From NCBI GenBank assembly GCA_965240325.2, contig OZ251232.1, positions 1,116,001 through 1,180,000 of the forward strand: DNA of 64,000 nt. Direction: 5' to 3'. Position 1 is the stretch's first letter. Each line of letters starts with the position of its first letter. Positions 1 through 10,030 of this stretch are shown here, piece after piece. Below the pieces are notes generated by a model. It saw only the letters and a program-made list of their open reading frames with translations, was not told the DNA's origin and did not search any database. Made by a program: the position numbers and the translations under genes. Source of the stretch: Rebecca billardiae RCC1528 (taxonomy: Eukaryota > Haptophyta).

Positions 1-1003
1 CTGGTTCCTTGAGGGTGTGCCGCTCGCTGCGCGCGCGCACGAGTGAGCTGGCGTAGTCCCAGTACTTGAGGGCCGGGTCGGGAAGCGGGGAGAAGAGCAC
101 TGATGGCACGCCCAGGGCGTCCGAGAAGATGAGGCCGTGCAGCGAGCTCGAGACGACGAGATCACATCCTGCGATGGCCCTCGCAACGTCGGCCGGATCC
201 TGGTCGTGCCCGATCATCGTGAAGTTAAGCGCGCCGGCGGCCGGCCCGAGAACCGCGTCCCGGCCGTGCACGATGGCGCACAGCCCGCCACCACCGCGCG
301 CCGTGATGTCGAAGAAGCTGGGGACGAGCACGCGGGCGAACAGCCCAGGATCTCCGAGTGCTGGGGTAGGGCCCCGGAGTGCTGGCTCCAGGGCAGCGAG
401 CGAGTACCTGCCGCGCACAGCTGCAACGGTGACGTTGCCCTCCTTGAGAATCCGAGCAGCGTGCGCTGCGAGCGGCATTCCTCTGATGCCGGCACCGGCC
501 ACGACATCTCGCGGGCTGACTGCATCTTCGAGGAGCGAGCCGACCAACAGCAGCTCGCCCGGCGTGCGGTGCTCGGCCTTGCCGAAGGGTGACTGCAATG
601 GCACGTGCGGCACTGCAGCGCGTGGTTTGCGCAGGATGGCAGCCCACAGGTCGAGGTTGAGATCGTCGCCGAAGTTTCGCCCGTGCCAATGGCTGGTGGG
701 CTTGCGTGTTGGCGGCGGGACCCAGTGCACCACGGGGGCCGGTGATGCACAGCCACCGGCAGGCAGCTTGTCATCGATCGCCTTGCGGAGCTCGAGCCGC
801 AAACTCGCGAGAGTTGCGGGACTCGGTCGAAAGCGGTGCACGTCCTCCTCAGCCATGGGAGCACATCGTACGGGCGAGTCGCCGCCGGTCTCAGCGCCGA
901 TGGTCTCGCTGCTCGTCGGCAATGCCAATGCGATGGCGAACCGCGCGGTGAGCAGCAGCAACGCTGAGAGAGTCATTCGTCCCCCAAACCACACCGAGCC
1001 CAT
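1..1003 (-). CDS. Polysaccharide pyruvyltransferase-like protein, copy 1 (partial, cut by window edge)
   Basis: The frame is open from the ATG at 1003 down to base 1 (334 codons) and continues outside the window. It matches the second copy at 53451-54463 at a constant offset with about 20 substitutions and no indel, so the frame is intact. It carries an N-terminal hydrophobic leader (MTLSALLLLTARFAIALAL), the HWHGRNFGDDLNLDLW segment, a GAGI motif, VRGRYSL, LGDPGLFA, and the IASCDLVVSSSLHG / DALGVPSVLFS block typical of the polysaccharide pyruvyltransferase family (PF04230-like). Members transfer a pyruvyl group from phosphoenolpyruvate to sugars; a secretory-pathway location is inferred from the leader. 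Homology to copy 2 stops about 20 bp upstream of the start codon. Family call good, substrate unknown. Confidence 0.75.
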   Translation of the reverse strand, partial: MGSVWFGGRMTLSALLLLTARFAIALALPTSSETIGAETGGDSPVRCAPMAEEDVHRFRPSPATLASLRLELRKAIDDKLPAGGCASPAPVVHWVPPPTRKPTSHWHGRNFGDDLNLDLWAAILRKPRAAVPHVPLQSPFGKAEHRTPGELLLVGSLLEDAVSPRDVVAGAGIRGMPLAAHAARILKEGNVTVAAVRGRYSLAALEPALRGPTPALGDPGLFARVLVPSFFDITARGGGGLCAIVHGRDAVLGPAAGALNFTMIGHDQDPADVARAIAGCDLVVSSSLHGLIFSDALGVPSVLFSPLPDPALKYWDYASSLVRARSERHTLKEP

Positions 1004-1103
1004 CGTACAGGGCCCCTTTGGGGGGTTAGGCCCATCCCTGATTTAAGGGCCATTCTTCATTACCCCCCGAGATTGTGTTTGGATATCGCGAGGAGAAAAA
1101 ACT

Positions 1104-1152
1104 CTACAGTTTACTAAGAATAAGAGACGCACACAGCTCAGGCAGGCGAGAT
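1104..1152 (-). repeat. 49-nt repeat identical to the LINE 3' end
   Basis: The reverse complement of this stretch is identical over 49 nt to 31677-31725, the 3' end of the LINE. A third, slightly longer copy (51 nt) is at 33039-33089. The flanks differ on both sides of every copy. It may be an extremely 5'-truncated LINE tail or an independent short repeat. Confidence 0.8.
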
Positions 1153-1442
1153 ACAGTAGCGCCGCGCCCAAAATCGACGGACCATCGATCTCAATAGGAT
1201 CTCGACCGATTCGACGCAAGTTGGGACGTGAATACGGATTCGTAAACTCAACTTTCGCCGAACCCACGCCGCAGGCCCCTTGCCGAATCGCTCGCGGCGG
1301 GGTGAAGAACGGCCCTATTAAAACATAGTAAACTGTGCATCCTGCGCAGTGAGTGAGTAACTAGTATTAATCGCAGCCGTGTGTCGCCGGCCCGAAAACG
1401 GATGACGTCAGCCCCTGAGACTTTAGTCGAAGCCGCGGCGCG

Positions 1443-3470
1443 GTGAGCTTGGCGATGGCGCCCACCGTGGCCGCCGCCGTGGCCGCCCTCGCGCTGCTCA
1501 TGGCGCGCGGCGCGGGCTGCGCGGTGCACGGCCGGATCGAGTGGCTCGACGTCGAGCGCGTGGTGCCACCCAACTCCTCGTGGTGGATCACCAACCCGTG
1601 CGTGGCGCCGTGCGCGAGCGCAGAGACGGGCGGCCGGCTGCCGGGCGTGGCGTGGCTGATGCTCAGCCTGGGCGACGGGCGGGCGTGCATGCGCGGCGGG
1701 AGGGGCGTGGTGAGCGGCACTGACTGCCGCCTTGCCCACCTCGACGGCGAGCGCTCCCTCGCCATCGAGTTCGTCCTCGACGCGCGCGAGCCGACGTGCG
1801 CGGAGGGCGGCGTGTGCCGCGCGCGGGCAGTGCGCACGATCGGCGAGGGGAGCGACCCCAAGGTGTTCTGCGTGGCGGGGCAGCCGGTGGTGACAGTGAC
1901 GACGAAGGCGGGCCTCCTGCTCGACGACTCCGCCGCGCAGCCCCTCATGGTCGCGCGCACGGGCCTGCGCCTCTCGCTGTGGGGCGCGCGCGGCGCCGCG
2001 CTCTCGGCGCGTCTGCGCGGGCTCGCTGGACTGCAGCTGCTGGCCACAGGGCTGCCGCAGCTGTCCGATGGGGCGGCGGGCAGCGCGCAGCGCGCGTTCG
2101 GGCCGCGCGCGGCCGTGAGGCTCATGCGGCGCATGTGCGATCCGCGCCGGCTGGGGCAGCGCCAGTTCAGCGCGTGCGCGCGCTTCCTGCAGATGGTGGC
2201 GCGCCTCCGGCTGGCCGAGCTGTGCGCGGCCGGCGACAACAACAAGCGCGCGCGGCGGCCGCTGCTGCGCGAGCGATGCCACGGCCTCTGCGCCGGCGAG
2301 CTACGCGAGGTGCGCGGCTGCGGCGTTGGGTACGCGCGCGTGCACGAGGCGTGCGACCTGCTCCCACCGCCACCGGACGACGACGCCGACGAGCGCCCTG
2401 CTGGTGCGGACGCCGACGCGTCACGCGCTCGGCTGCGCGCGCTCACGCGCTTCGGGCCAGTGCCGACTAGCGAGTCGTCGGACAAGAACTGGAGCCCGTT
2501 CACGAGCGCGCGCGGCGGTGGGCTGGGCATGGTGCACGCGTTCGGGCACGACGCGCTGCGCACGTGCGAGCTTCGGGCCCCCGCCCAGCGCCTCGTCGGC
2601 GCCATTCTGACGACGCATGGACGGCGGCAGCCGAGGCGCTCGTGCCTGGCGTGCGCGCACGAGCCCGCTCGGATGGCCTCCGACTCGAGCGCGCCCTTCC
2701 ACGCGTGGCTGCTCAACGCGTCGAAGGCGCGCACGGCGGCGTTCTACGGCGACCGCGCGCGCTTCCCGACGTGGCGGCTCGCGCCCGTCAGGAAGCTCAG
2801 AGCGGCGGTGCACCTCAACGGCGTGCGGCTGCTGCGGCTGCGCCCCGGCACCGCACCCACCGCCACAGCGCCGGCACCGCACGCGCGCGAGGAGGCGGAG
2901 GCCGCGGGCGAGGTGCTGCTCGGCGTGCTGCACACGCGGCTGCGTGGCACGCTCGAGGGTGCGCACCCCGATTGCAAGCACCAGCCTCGCGCGGGCTTCG
3001 TCGACTACGCCCACTACCTGTGGCTGGCGAGCGCGCACGAGCCGCTGCGCGTGCTCGGCGTGAGCGCGGCGCTGCCGCTGCGCACGCAGCCTGCGCACTC
3101 GCCATGGTTTGGCAACTGCCGCAAGCTGCTGAGCGCGCGCGGCGCCCGCGCATGCCGTGTGGAGCTGACCGCGCTGGACCGGGCGAACGGCGGCGTGACC
3201 GAGTGCGGCATGCGCGTCGCGTTCGTCGGCGGCATGATGCTACTGGGCGCACACGACACTGCTGATGAGCACGGCGCGCACGGCGGCGCGTGGGAGCTGC
3301 TCGTAAGCTACGGCGCGGGCGACGCCGAGGCGCGCACGCTGCGGCTGAGCGCGGCCGAGGTGGCCGTGCTCTTCGCCAACGGCGCGCCCGGCGCCGCCCT
3401 CGGCGCGGCAGTAGGCTCCGCGCGCGCGCTTGACGCCGACGGCTACTACCCGCTCCACGGCAGCGACTAG
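1443..3470 (+). CDS. Secreted glycosyltransferase-like protein (beta-mannosyltransferase/GH130-like propeller)
   Basis: This is an intronless 675-aa frame with a signal peptide (MAPTVAAAVAALALLMARGAGC); the start may be 1443 or the ATG at 1455. The C-terminal half has the spaced motifs of the GH130/GT130-type beta-propeller family: KNWSPF (about residue 348), a GT-rich stretch after LLRLRPG (about 462), LLGVLHTRL followed by a DYAHYLWL segment (490-525), and a final LLVSYGAGDAEARTL (about 625). That family makes or cleaves beta-mannosides. The N-terminal 330 residues are cysteine-rich, have no family I recognise, and end in an acidic linker (PPPPDDDADE). The ORF on the other strand is a GC-driven shadow. 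Signal peptide and coding status are clear; the family call is pattern recognition and could be wrong. Confidence 0.6.
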   Translation: MSLAMAPTVAAAVAALALLMARGAGCAVHGRIEWLDVERVVPPNSSWWITNPCVAPCASAETGGRLPGVAWLMLSLGDGRACMRGGRGVVSGTDCRLAHLDGERSLAIEFVLDAREPTCAEGGVCRARAVRTIGEGSDPKVFCVAGQPVVTVTTKAGLLLDDSAAQPLMVARTGLRLSLWGARGAALSARLRGLAGLQLLATGLPQLSDGAAGSAQRAFGPRAAVRLMRRMCDPRRLGQRQFSACARFLQMVARLRLAELCAAGDNNKRARRPLLRERCHGLCAGELREVRGCGVGYARVHEACDLLPPPPDDDADERPAGADADASRARLRALTRFGPVPTSESSDKNWSPFTSARGGGLGMVHAFGHDALRTCELRAPAQRLVGAILTTHGRRQPRRSCLACAHEPARMASDSSAPFHAWLLNASKARTAAFYGDRARFPTWRLAPVRKLRAAVHLNGVRLLRLRPGTAPTATAPAPHAREEAEAAGEVLLGVLHTRLRGTLEGAHPDCKHQPRAGFVDYAHYLWLASAHEPLRVLGVSAALPLRTQPAHSPWFGNCRKLLSARGARACRVELTALDRANGGVTECGMRVAFVGGMMLLGAHDTADEHGAHGGAWELLVSYGAGDAEARTLRLSAAEVAVLFANGAPGAALGAAVGSARALDADGYYPLHGSD

Positions 3471-4404
3471 CGTAGCAGTAGCGAGCAGTGCCGGTCTGAG
3501 CCGGCAAGCCGCGCTGCTCCTGCTGACGTCACGTCACGTCTGGGTGACCCGGGGGAGCATATCGTCGTCGTCAGTCGGGTTAGGTACGACTATCGAATCA
3601 TCGTTATTACATGACTGCGCTGCATGTACCCGGTGTGATGACGTCAGTATACTCAGTTTGGCGGCCGGCGGATGACGGATCTGCGGGATTCAGACTCAGA
3701 GTCATCACTATGATATACTATCGTACCCCGACCCGCGTATGCCGACGAACTCTTAGCTGGGATTATTGGGGAATGGAGGCGGGTCGCGTGTGACCGGACT
3801 CTTTATACCACTCGCGACGAGCGCTCGGCGGCTCGCGGCTCTCTATCCGATCATCAAGCCCCGTGAATCAAGGAGTCTTCTTAAAGGACGACCAATAACG
3901 ACGGCGTATATTTATCTTCCTGTTTTGTATCTTACCCGCGGACGAGTGGTATTCATCAATGAGCCATCAGGGCATCAGGAGAATGAATCCACCGCTTCGT
4001 AAACCTGATCGTCACTCGTATTTCATCTTCATCCTGTTTTGTATATTCAACGACGTGGCAGCATCGGACAAGCGTCAGGCTCAGACCGCTCAGAGTGCAA
4101 CAGACACATAGAATGCGTCCGCGCCTTCCGTCCAGGTCAGACAGTATAGTATACAGTTTCGTACTACCCGAGGACAAATGGTAATTATCGATGGACGATG
4201 AGCAACCTGAGGAGAATGAATCCACCGGTCAGCCCCGCCGCTGCGCCTGCCGCCGCCGTCGCTTGCGCCCGCATGGCGCAGCGTCGGAAGTTCCGACGAG
4301 CTCGGGCGACCGGCCGCGACCCATCAGGCGTTAAAAAGCAGGTTTCCCTCCCTTTCATTCCTTTGTTTCCAGCGCCCAAGTTGACGCGCAGCGCCAACCC
4401 GAGG
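3471..4404 (+). other. Intergenic DNA with degenerate repeats
   Basis: No convincing gene. A degenerate direct repeat of about 65 bp (near 3930-3995 and 4160-4235, both ending AGGAGAATGAATCCACCG) brackets a copy of repeat family Y. The open frames here are short and lack recognisable domains. Confidence 0.5.
4030..4145 (+). repeat. Repeat family Y, uninterrupted copy (empty site of the composite element)
   Basis: The stretch from ACGACGTGGCAGCATC to TCCGTCCAGGTCAGACAG matches the left flank (39035-39088) and right flank (42372-42411) of the composite element joined together, with a single TA (4109-4110) at the junction. This copy therefore shows the target before insertion. Confidence 0.85.
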
Positions 4405-5004
4405 TGGCGGGCCGTAGGTCCGCCCCTTGTAGTGCCCGGGGAAAAGATAAGAAAAAGAAAAAGGTGAAAAGGAAAATCGCACGCAAAGAAAGAAAATCGC
4501 CTCGCTCACTACCGGGCGCCCTCGTGAGCAGCTCCCACTGGGGACGCTGCGCTGAAAATCTGTTCAGGCTGGCGCGGAGCGCGTGAGCGGCGCGCGCCGA
4601 ATCCAACGCCGGCGCGGACATCGCGCGAGGATTCCCTAGACGGGTTTTCGCCCGATTCGCGATTGCTGCCCTCGTCGTCTCGCGTGCAGGTCAAACGAGG
4701 GCTAAAGTCGACGCGTCTGGAGGTACGCTCGGCGCGTCGACACGATCGTGCGACCTGGGGCGATCCTCGCCATACTTGCACGTCGAGCGCTCGCATCGCT
4801 CATACCATCGAGCGCTGCGCGCGACAGCCACCTCGCGCGATCCACCGCCGTGCGTCGGGCTCGGTGCGGAAAGGCCCTCATCACGAGGTGCCTCGCGGGC
4901 GGGAAAGCGCCATCGCAGGCGACGCAAGATTTGGCGCGGCCTTCTGAACTCGATCGCCGGAATCCTCATCGCGAACCGGACTGTCGCTCGCCCGCGCGGT
5001 CCCC

Positions 5005-6725
5005 CACTAATTCTATGATTTAAAGACACAGGCACGAGGGCGCAGCTCTCCTGATTCGTCTGTAGTGGTACTGGTCGAAGCTTGCAAGTTGCAGCAGTTG
5101 CAGTGGTGTGAGCGCGTTGATGTTGGTCCCCATGGCGGATGTCGTTGTTGTCGTCGTCCGGACGTCGTCAGGCCCACCAGGAAGTGCATGGGTACGAAAA
5201 CAAAGGCGAGTGAGCATGTTGGCGTCGGCCAGCCACTGGGCGCAGGAATTTCGGGTGGGGATTTTCTTTTCCGAATATGTTGGTGATGCCGTCAGAGCAC
5301 CACCAACCTCTGCCGCTGGCGGCTGCGCTGACAGCGCGCTGGGCGGCGCTGGAGGGGCGAGATGGGCGCCGACTGCGCGCCCTCCTGCGGTAGTTGCGTG
5401 CCCGCGAAGGCGGTGCGCGTGGTTGAGCGCGGCTGAAGAGCAGCCATTTGCGTCGTTCCACCGCTCGCCGTTCGGAATCACTGCATCCGCCGCGCCTCAG
5501 GCCATCGCGTGCGCCGCACCAACAAGGAAGTTGTGTGCATTCCTCGGCTGACTGCACGCGTGCCGCGAGCAGCGGCGTCGGCGTCCGGCACTTGGTTGCA
5601 CTGGGCAATGTCCAGGTAGTTTATGCACGCGGCATCGCTCGTCACAGTACGCTGCCTGGCATACGCATCTGCACGGGTCACACAGCCGTCAAAAGGCATG
5701 ATCGAGCATCACGCAGCGGTTGGCATCGACCTACGGCGAGGGTCATGTGAGCATGCAAAGCACGGACATGCGCCCTTCTGGATAGTGATGTAGTGAGCAC
5801 ATTCCCGCGTGAAAGGAGCGCGCGCCATTCAGGCACCGGAAGCGGCGTCGGGGCTGGATGCTCACGTCTTAGGCAGGCTGATGCTGCCTTCCGGCTGCAC
5901 GGGTGCGTCTATCAAGGCTGACCGTGTGTGCACGATGCGCACCGTCAAGTTCGACACGAACGTCCAGACGTGAGCTACTGCTTGACAAGGTAGTATACAC
6001 ACATTCATGCACGCGCCGTGTCATCCGAGGAGGCACATACACGCAGGCAGGCCATCATGGGCCTCGTTCAGGTATATTCTGCATCAGCACGCATACATGC
6101 ACGTACTAGCTCGGGCCAAGATTGACGTCGGAGCACGAGTCAGGGAGTTCAATGCCGGGGCAGAGCTGGACAGCGGTCACGCGTGTGGCCACTCCGCGCG
6201 AGCGCACATGCTCCGCGTCACCGCATATCAGCATGGCGTGCGCTGCAACGTCATCGTCGGGCCAGAGCGCTTGTTCGACCAATCGGCTCGTATGAATGAT
6301 GCAATCAGCACACCTGAACGCAGCTGTTCGGACCCGCGCTCATGCGCGGCGGCGCAAGGTAGCGCAGTGCGCACAGCGTAGGTCTCGCCGCGCGGAAGCG
6401 CATGCTCCGTGTGTGTCTCGCCTCGCATGGCGCACGCGGGCGACGGGCTGGCCGTGTGGCGGTGTGCACAGACAAGAATGCTGGCCCGAGGCAAGTACAG
6501 CCGAATGCGATGCGCGGCGCGAAGCGGCGAATGGCACTTCAGCACGACTGCCCAGCCTAGCTCGCCGGCTCTGCGCTCGCGGGATCGTCCACACGCACGG
6601 GAGCGCGGCGCCGTCGCCCGCTCGCCCGAGACGCGCGCGTCCGCCGCGCAGCGCGCGGCTGAATAAATGCAAGGCGGAAATAAAAAGCGCGCCGATTTTC
6701 TGATTTCTCCGACCCTGGGTGCCGT
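5005..6725 (+). mobile_element. 1.7-kb insertion in Helitron copy A, starting with repeat family X
   Basis: Helitron copies B and C are continuous where copy A is interrupted, so this segment is an insertion. GTCCCC occurs on both sides (4999-5004 and 6726-6731) and could be a target duplication. The left end is repeat family X (ACTAATTCTATGATTT then GACACAGGCACGAG, to about 5230), also found near 37200, 44200, 45280 and 49740. I see no protein domain in the remaining 1.5 kb. Confidence 0.5.
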
Positions 6726-6762
6726 GTCCCCAGTGGTCAGCCGAAGCCCACGTCCGGCCTGC

Positions 6763-7570
6763 ATGGCGTCGACGGTGACCAATGCGACGGAAGCGCAGCG
6801 CCAACGGCGTACGACGCGCAGCGGACGCACCTCCCGGGTCTGTCGCCGTGGCAGCAACCGCGCCTTCGCGAGTTGGCGACCCTCGCCGCAGCGCGACACG
6901 GACAAGCCCGTGATGCCATCCGCAGAGAGATGAATCGTCGAGCATGCAACATCGACGCGCCATCCTCGTCCATGGCGCAGGCGCTGCGGGACGAGGCGGA
7001 CGTCGTCACGCCGGTGACGGATGCGCTGCGATTCGTGTGCCTGCGTGAGGAGCTCGTGCCCACTCTCGATCGCGAGTGGCACACGCTGTCGCTGTGCGCG
7101 CGCGCGCGCACAACCAACAGCTCCTCGTGCCGCCAAACACGCGGGCGCCAGACCTGTCGAAGATGCGAAGAGCGACGACCGCGTGAACGTCAACGCGCTC
7201 GTGCTCAGCGTGGCGGCCGTGCACGATGTCAACGCGACCTGCGCCGAGCCCATCATGCCCGGAGCGGACATCGGCAAGCATCCTCGCGACGACCGCTCTC
7301 GGCTGGCGGCAGGAGGACATGCACACGATCTACTCTGGCGGCTTCGTCGGTGGCGAGGCGCTCCATTACGCCATCGCGGTGGAGATGCGGCACATACAGC
7401 GCGTACCCGCGCTCGCGCGGAGCAACGGGCTACCCGCCCCGCCCCGCGTGCTGCACATTATTCCCTCGTGGGTGTGGCCCTCGCTGATGCGCACGGACGC
7501 GTACCGCACCGCGTGGGAGAACTTCACAGGTGTCACTGGTCACCCACGGCCACGAGTGAATGCTGTGGAA
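6763..7570 (+). pseudogene. Helitron protein N-terminal fragment, frameshifted
   Basis: It starts with the same MASTVTNATE as the complete Helitron protein. The match then moves between frames (for example MAQALRDEADVVTPVTDALRF from 6972 and MHTIYSGGFVGGEALHYAIAVEMRH from about 7319). The Ulp1-like region is cut after a PSWVW segment equivalent to about residue 215 of the full protein, and the rest of the protein is missing. It is a dead remnant inside Helitron copy A. Confidence 0.75.
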
Positions 7571-7747
7571 AGACGCGAACCCGCAGAGGAAACATTGCGA
7601 CAGCACTGGCACGGCCCGCCGACCCCCCCCCCCCGCCCGCCAGGGCACAAACTACGATTGTAATAAGAATGCTTTTACCTTTCAATAACAGCTTTACAAA
7701 CCCGGCATAAATAAACTCGGCCCCCAGCCCGGGCTGTCGGACGCAAA

Positions 7748-9913
7748 TTGCTGCGCACGTCGTCACCCGGACACCGACACGCACGTGCACGAATAAAAGG
7801 AATGACGACAGCTCGTCGGGAGTCGGGACGCACAACAATGGCAGCACACCGCTGCCTCAACGTGGGCGCGGTCGCCGCGCTCACCTTCATCATGGCACTC
7901 GGCGCGCCGTCGCCCTCCGCCGTGACCGCTGAAGGTAGCGGCACGCCTCTCGCCGCTCGCTCTGGGGCTTGCCGTCCTCTGGATTTGCACGAGATCATTC
8001 GCGCCCGCGGGACGCGGGCGATGCGAGATCGGCTGCGTCGCGAGCTGCATGACGTGCTCGACGCGAAGCTGCCATGCGACTCCCCTGCTCCGGTGGTGCA
8101 CACGGCACTCCCCACTGGCGGCGACGAGGCCCCCAGCTTCGCTCACGACAGCCAGCTCATCTGGGCAGCCATTCTTGGCGTAGCGGAGTCATCCCTCGCC
8201 CCCCACCACGCTCTGCGCGTACGGCACGCGGCGCATGTGGATGCATTGGGACGAAAGCCCGGTGGGCTGTTGCTGCACGGCACGTGCATTGACGATGGTG
8301 TCAGCCCGCGAGACATCATAGCCGGCGCCGGCGTTCGGCACACGACGCTCAGCCCAGCCACGAAGCACACACTGCGCGATGGCAACGTCACCATCGCCGC
8401 GGTCAGAGGTCACTACACGCTCGCTGCCGTGCGCGAGGCAGTGCCAGCCGCGACGCCGGCGCTGGGAGATCCGCTTCTCTTTGCCCCATGGCTGCTTCCC
8501 AGCCTCCGGGGCATGCGTGTGCGTGGCGGTGGCGGCGTGTGTGCACTTGCTCACTGGCACGAGGCTGCTCTCGAGCCTGCTGCGCACGCGCTGAATCTTA
8601 CTGTCATCAGTGCTGCCCAGCCGCTGACTGCCATCCTGCGTAGCATCGCTTGGTGTGACGTCGTCGTCACGTCCTCGGTGCGTGGTCTTGCGCTGGCCGA
8701 CGCGCTCGGCGTGCCGTCGGTACTCTTCTCGCCCCCAGATCATCCCACCGACGAGCTCGAGTACTGGGACTACGCCAGCGCACTCGTGCCTCCTGGCAGG
8801 GCGGCGACCAGCGGCCAGATCCCGCCTGACGCGCTGTTCAGACGGATTCAGAAGCTCGTGGGCACGGCGCTCGGGGCGTGGCAGCAGGCGGACCTGCGAG
8901 CAGTGGTGCGCGGCTGCACCGATGGCACCTTTCGGGCGCGTGCCAGCTTCAAGCAGCGGGCCAAGATGGCTCTACGATTTGTGAAGGCGCTGCCCATGGA
9001 TGAACGTTTGTGCGCGTACGAACCCGCGACGCTTGAGCAGAAGCGGACATGGTGGGAGCAGGGTCTTCTCGGCGCTCATGGCGGACAGTTTGGGCCCGCT
9101 GAGCTGAGCAGTGCAGTGGCGATCGCTAGAGTGGGGCGTGACGGAGATGACGACTGCCCTGCTGGGCGCGACAGCATGCGCGCATATGCACGGACTCACA
9201 AGTATGGGCTCATCGAGGGTCATGGGTGGAGGTACGACTGGGATTCGGACCCAGAAGGTCTCTGCTCAAAGATGGGGCTTCGGCGCAGCTGCTCGCCAGT
9301 GTCAGACCTCGTGTACTGGGCCAAGTTCGCAACTTTCGCCAGGCACCTGGACAAGTTTGAGTGGATGTGCTACCTGGATGCAGACATGATCATCACGAAC
9401 CAAAGCATCGGCTTGGACGTGTGGACCCATCTGGGGACTCTGCACGGAGTGGACGTCATCGCCACTGACATGGGCCCACGCGTCAACGCCGGAGCGATGT
9501 GCTTCCGGAACACGCACGGCGCATGGCGCTTCCTGAGAGAGTGGATCACAGCTCCCAAGGGATTCGCCCAAGACAATGGCCCCTTCATCTCTGCTCTCCT
9601 CTCCACTGCTTACCCGGAAGAATCCAGGCACTGCGCACGGCTTGGCTCGGAGTGGTTCCATCGTCAAAACATCGACCGCTGCAGAAACTCGACGCTGCTG
9701 CGAGCAAGGGCAGGCAGGTGCGGCATAGAAGAGGTGCGAAATGGTGTGTGGACCTTGTGTATCCGCGGTGATGCAGCTCCCCCACTGCAGACGGAGGAGG
9801 AGCGGCTACGCATGGACAGGGGGCATCCACCAGGGGCATCGTGGAGGCCAGGCGACTTCGCTGTGCACACAAAAGAGCAGGCTGCTTGCCAGTCTCATAG
9901 CTCGTCAGCCTGA
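7748..9913 (+). CDS. Fusion of pyruvyltransferase-like domain and DxD glycosyltransferase
   Basis: Open frame of 721 codons; the most likely start is the ATG at 7838 (MAAHRCLN...), which begins directly with a signal peptide, but the ATGs at 7748 and 7802 are possible. Residues about 80-440 are paralogous to the pyruvyltransferase-like genes at 1-1003 and 53110-54453 (shared SPRDIIAGAG, GNVTIAAVRG, TPALGDP, DALGVPSVLFSP, WDYASAL). Residues about 515-705 form a second domain: DLVYWAKFATFARHL, WMCYLDADMIITN with the metal-binding DxD (about 543-546), VNAGAMCFRNTHGAWRFLREW and a C-terminal FAVHTK. That pattern fits GT34-like or related GT-A enzymes that transfer sugars from nucleotide sugars. 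The two activities probably act on the same glycan. The first domain lacks some residues of the stand-alone paralogue (SSVRG for SSLHG) and may be inactive. Confidence 0.75.
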   Translation: MLRTSSPGHRHARARIKGMTTARRESGRTTMAAHRCLNVGAVAALTFIMALGAPSPSAVTAEGSGTPLAARSGACRPLDLHEIIRARGTRAMRDRLRRELHDVLDAKLPCDSPAPVVHTALPTGGDEAPSFAHDSQLIWAAILGVAESSLAPHHALRVRHAAHVDALGRKPGGLLLHGTCIDDGVSPRDIIAGAGVRHTTLSPATKHTLRDGNVTIAAVRGHYTLAAVREAVPAATPALGDPLLFAPWLLPSLRGMRVRGGGGVCALAHWHEAALEPAAHALNLTVISAAQPLTAILRSIAWCDVVVTSSVRGLALADALGVPSVLFSPPDHPTDELEYWDYASALVPPGRAATSGQIPPDALFRRIQKLVGTALGAWQQADLRAVVRGCTDGTFRARASFKQRAKMALRFVKALPMDERLCAYEPATLEQKRTWWEQGLLGAHGGQFGPAELSSAVAIARVGRDGDDDCPAGRDSMRAYARTHKYGLIEGHGWRYDWDSDPEGLCSKMGLRRSCSPVSDLVYWAKFATFARHLDKFEWMCYLDADMIITNQSIGLDVWTHLGTLHGVDVIATDMGPRVNAGAMCFRNTHGAWRFLREWITAPKGFAQDNGPFISALLSTAYPEESRHCARLGSEWFHRQNIDRCRNSTLLRARAGRCGIEEVRNGVWTLCIRGDAAPPLQTEEERLRMDRGHPPGASWRPGDFAVHTKEQAACQSHSSSA

Positions 9914-9972
9914 TATCAGTACTCAATTATTAGTGTCGTCACTTAAATGAGTAGGGCTGCCAAAATCGGTCC

Positions 9973-9976
<4 letters not shown>

Positions 9977-10003
<27 letters not shown>

Positions 10004-10030
10004 CGTATAATAATTAAAATATATATATAT
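9977..10030. repeat. (TAA)n and (AT)n microsatellite
   Basis: About ten TAA units are followed by an AT tract. The AT tract is the target into which the Copia element inserted; its last five bases (TATAT, 10026-10030) form the left target-site duplication, matched at 31809-31813. Confidence 0.9.

Larger units (their letters stand above)
4405..7649 (+). mobile_element. Non-autonomous Helitron derivative, copy A
   Basis: The 5' end (TGGCGGGCCGTAGGTCC, 4405) and about 600 bp of leader match the right end of the complete Helitron (27034 downward). The 3' end, from AAGACGCGAACCCGC to CCGCCAGGGC (about 7575-7649), matches its left end. Between them only the region for roughly the first 225 residues of the 2711-aa protein remains, with frameshifts; helicase and Rep are deleted. 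A 1.7-kb insertion interrupts the leader. It ends about 100 bp before the fusion glycosyltransferase gene, so it may contribute to that gene's upstream region. Copy C (51331-52860) has the same type of internal deletion. Confidence 0.8.

Noticed and set aside
66-1046. Plus-strand frame of 326 codons (and its twin at 53624-54520)
   Set aside because: Exact antisense of the pyruvyltransferase-like copies, whose conserved motifs lie on the minus strand.
1248-2734. Minus-strand frames of 344 and 455 codons
   Set aside because: Antisense to the secreted glycosyltransferase-like gene, low complexity, no leader or motif.
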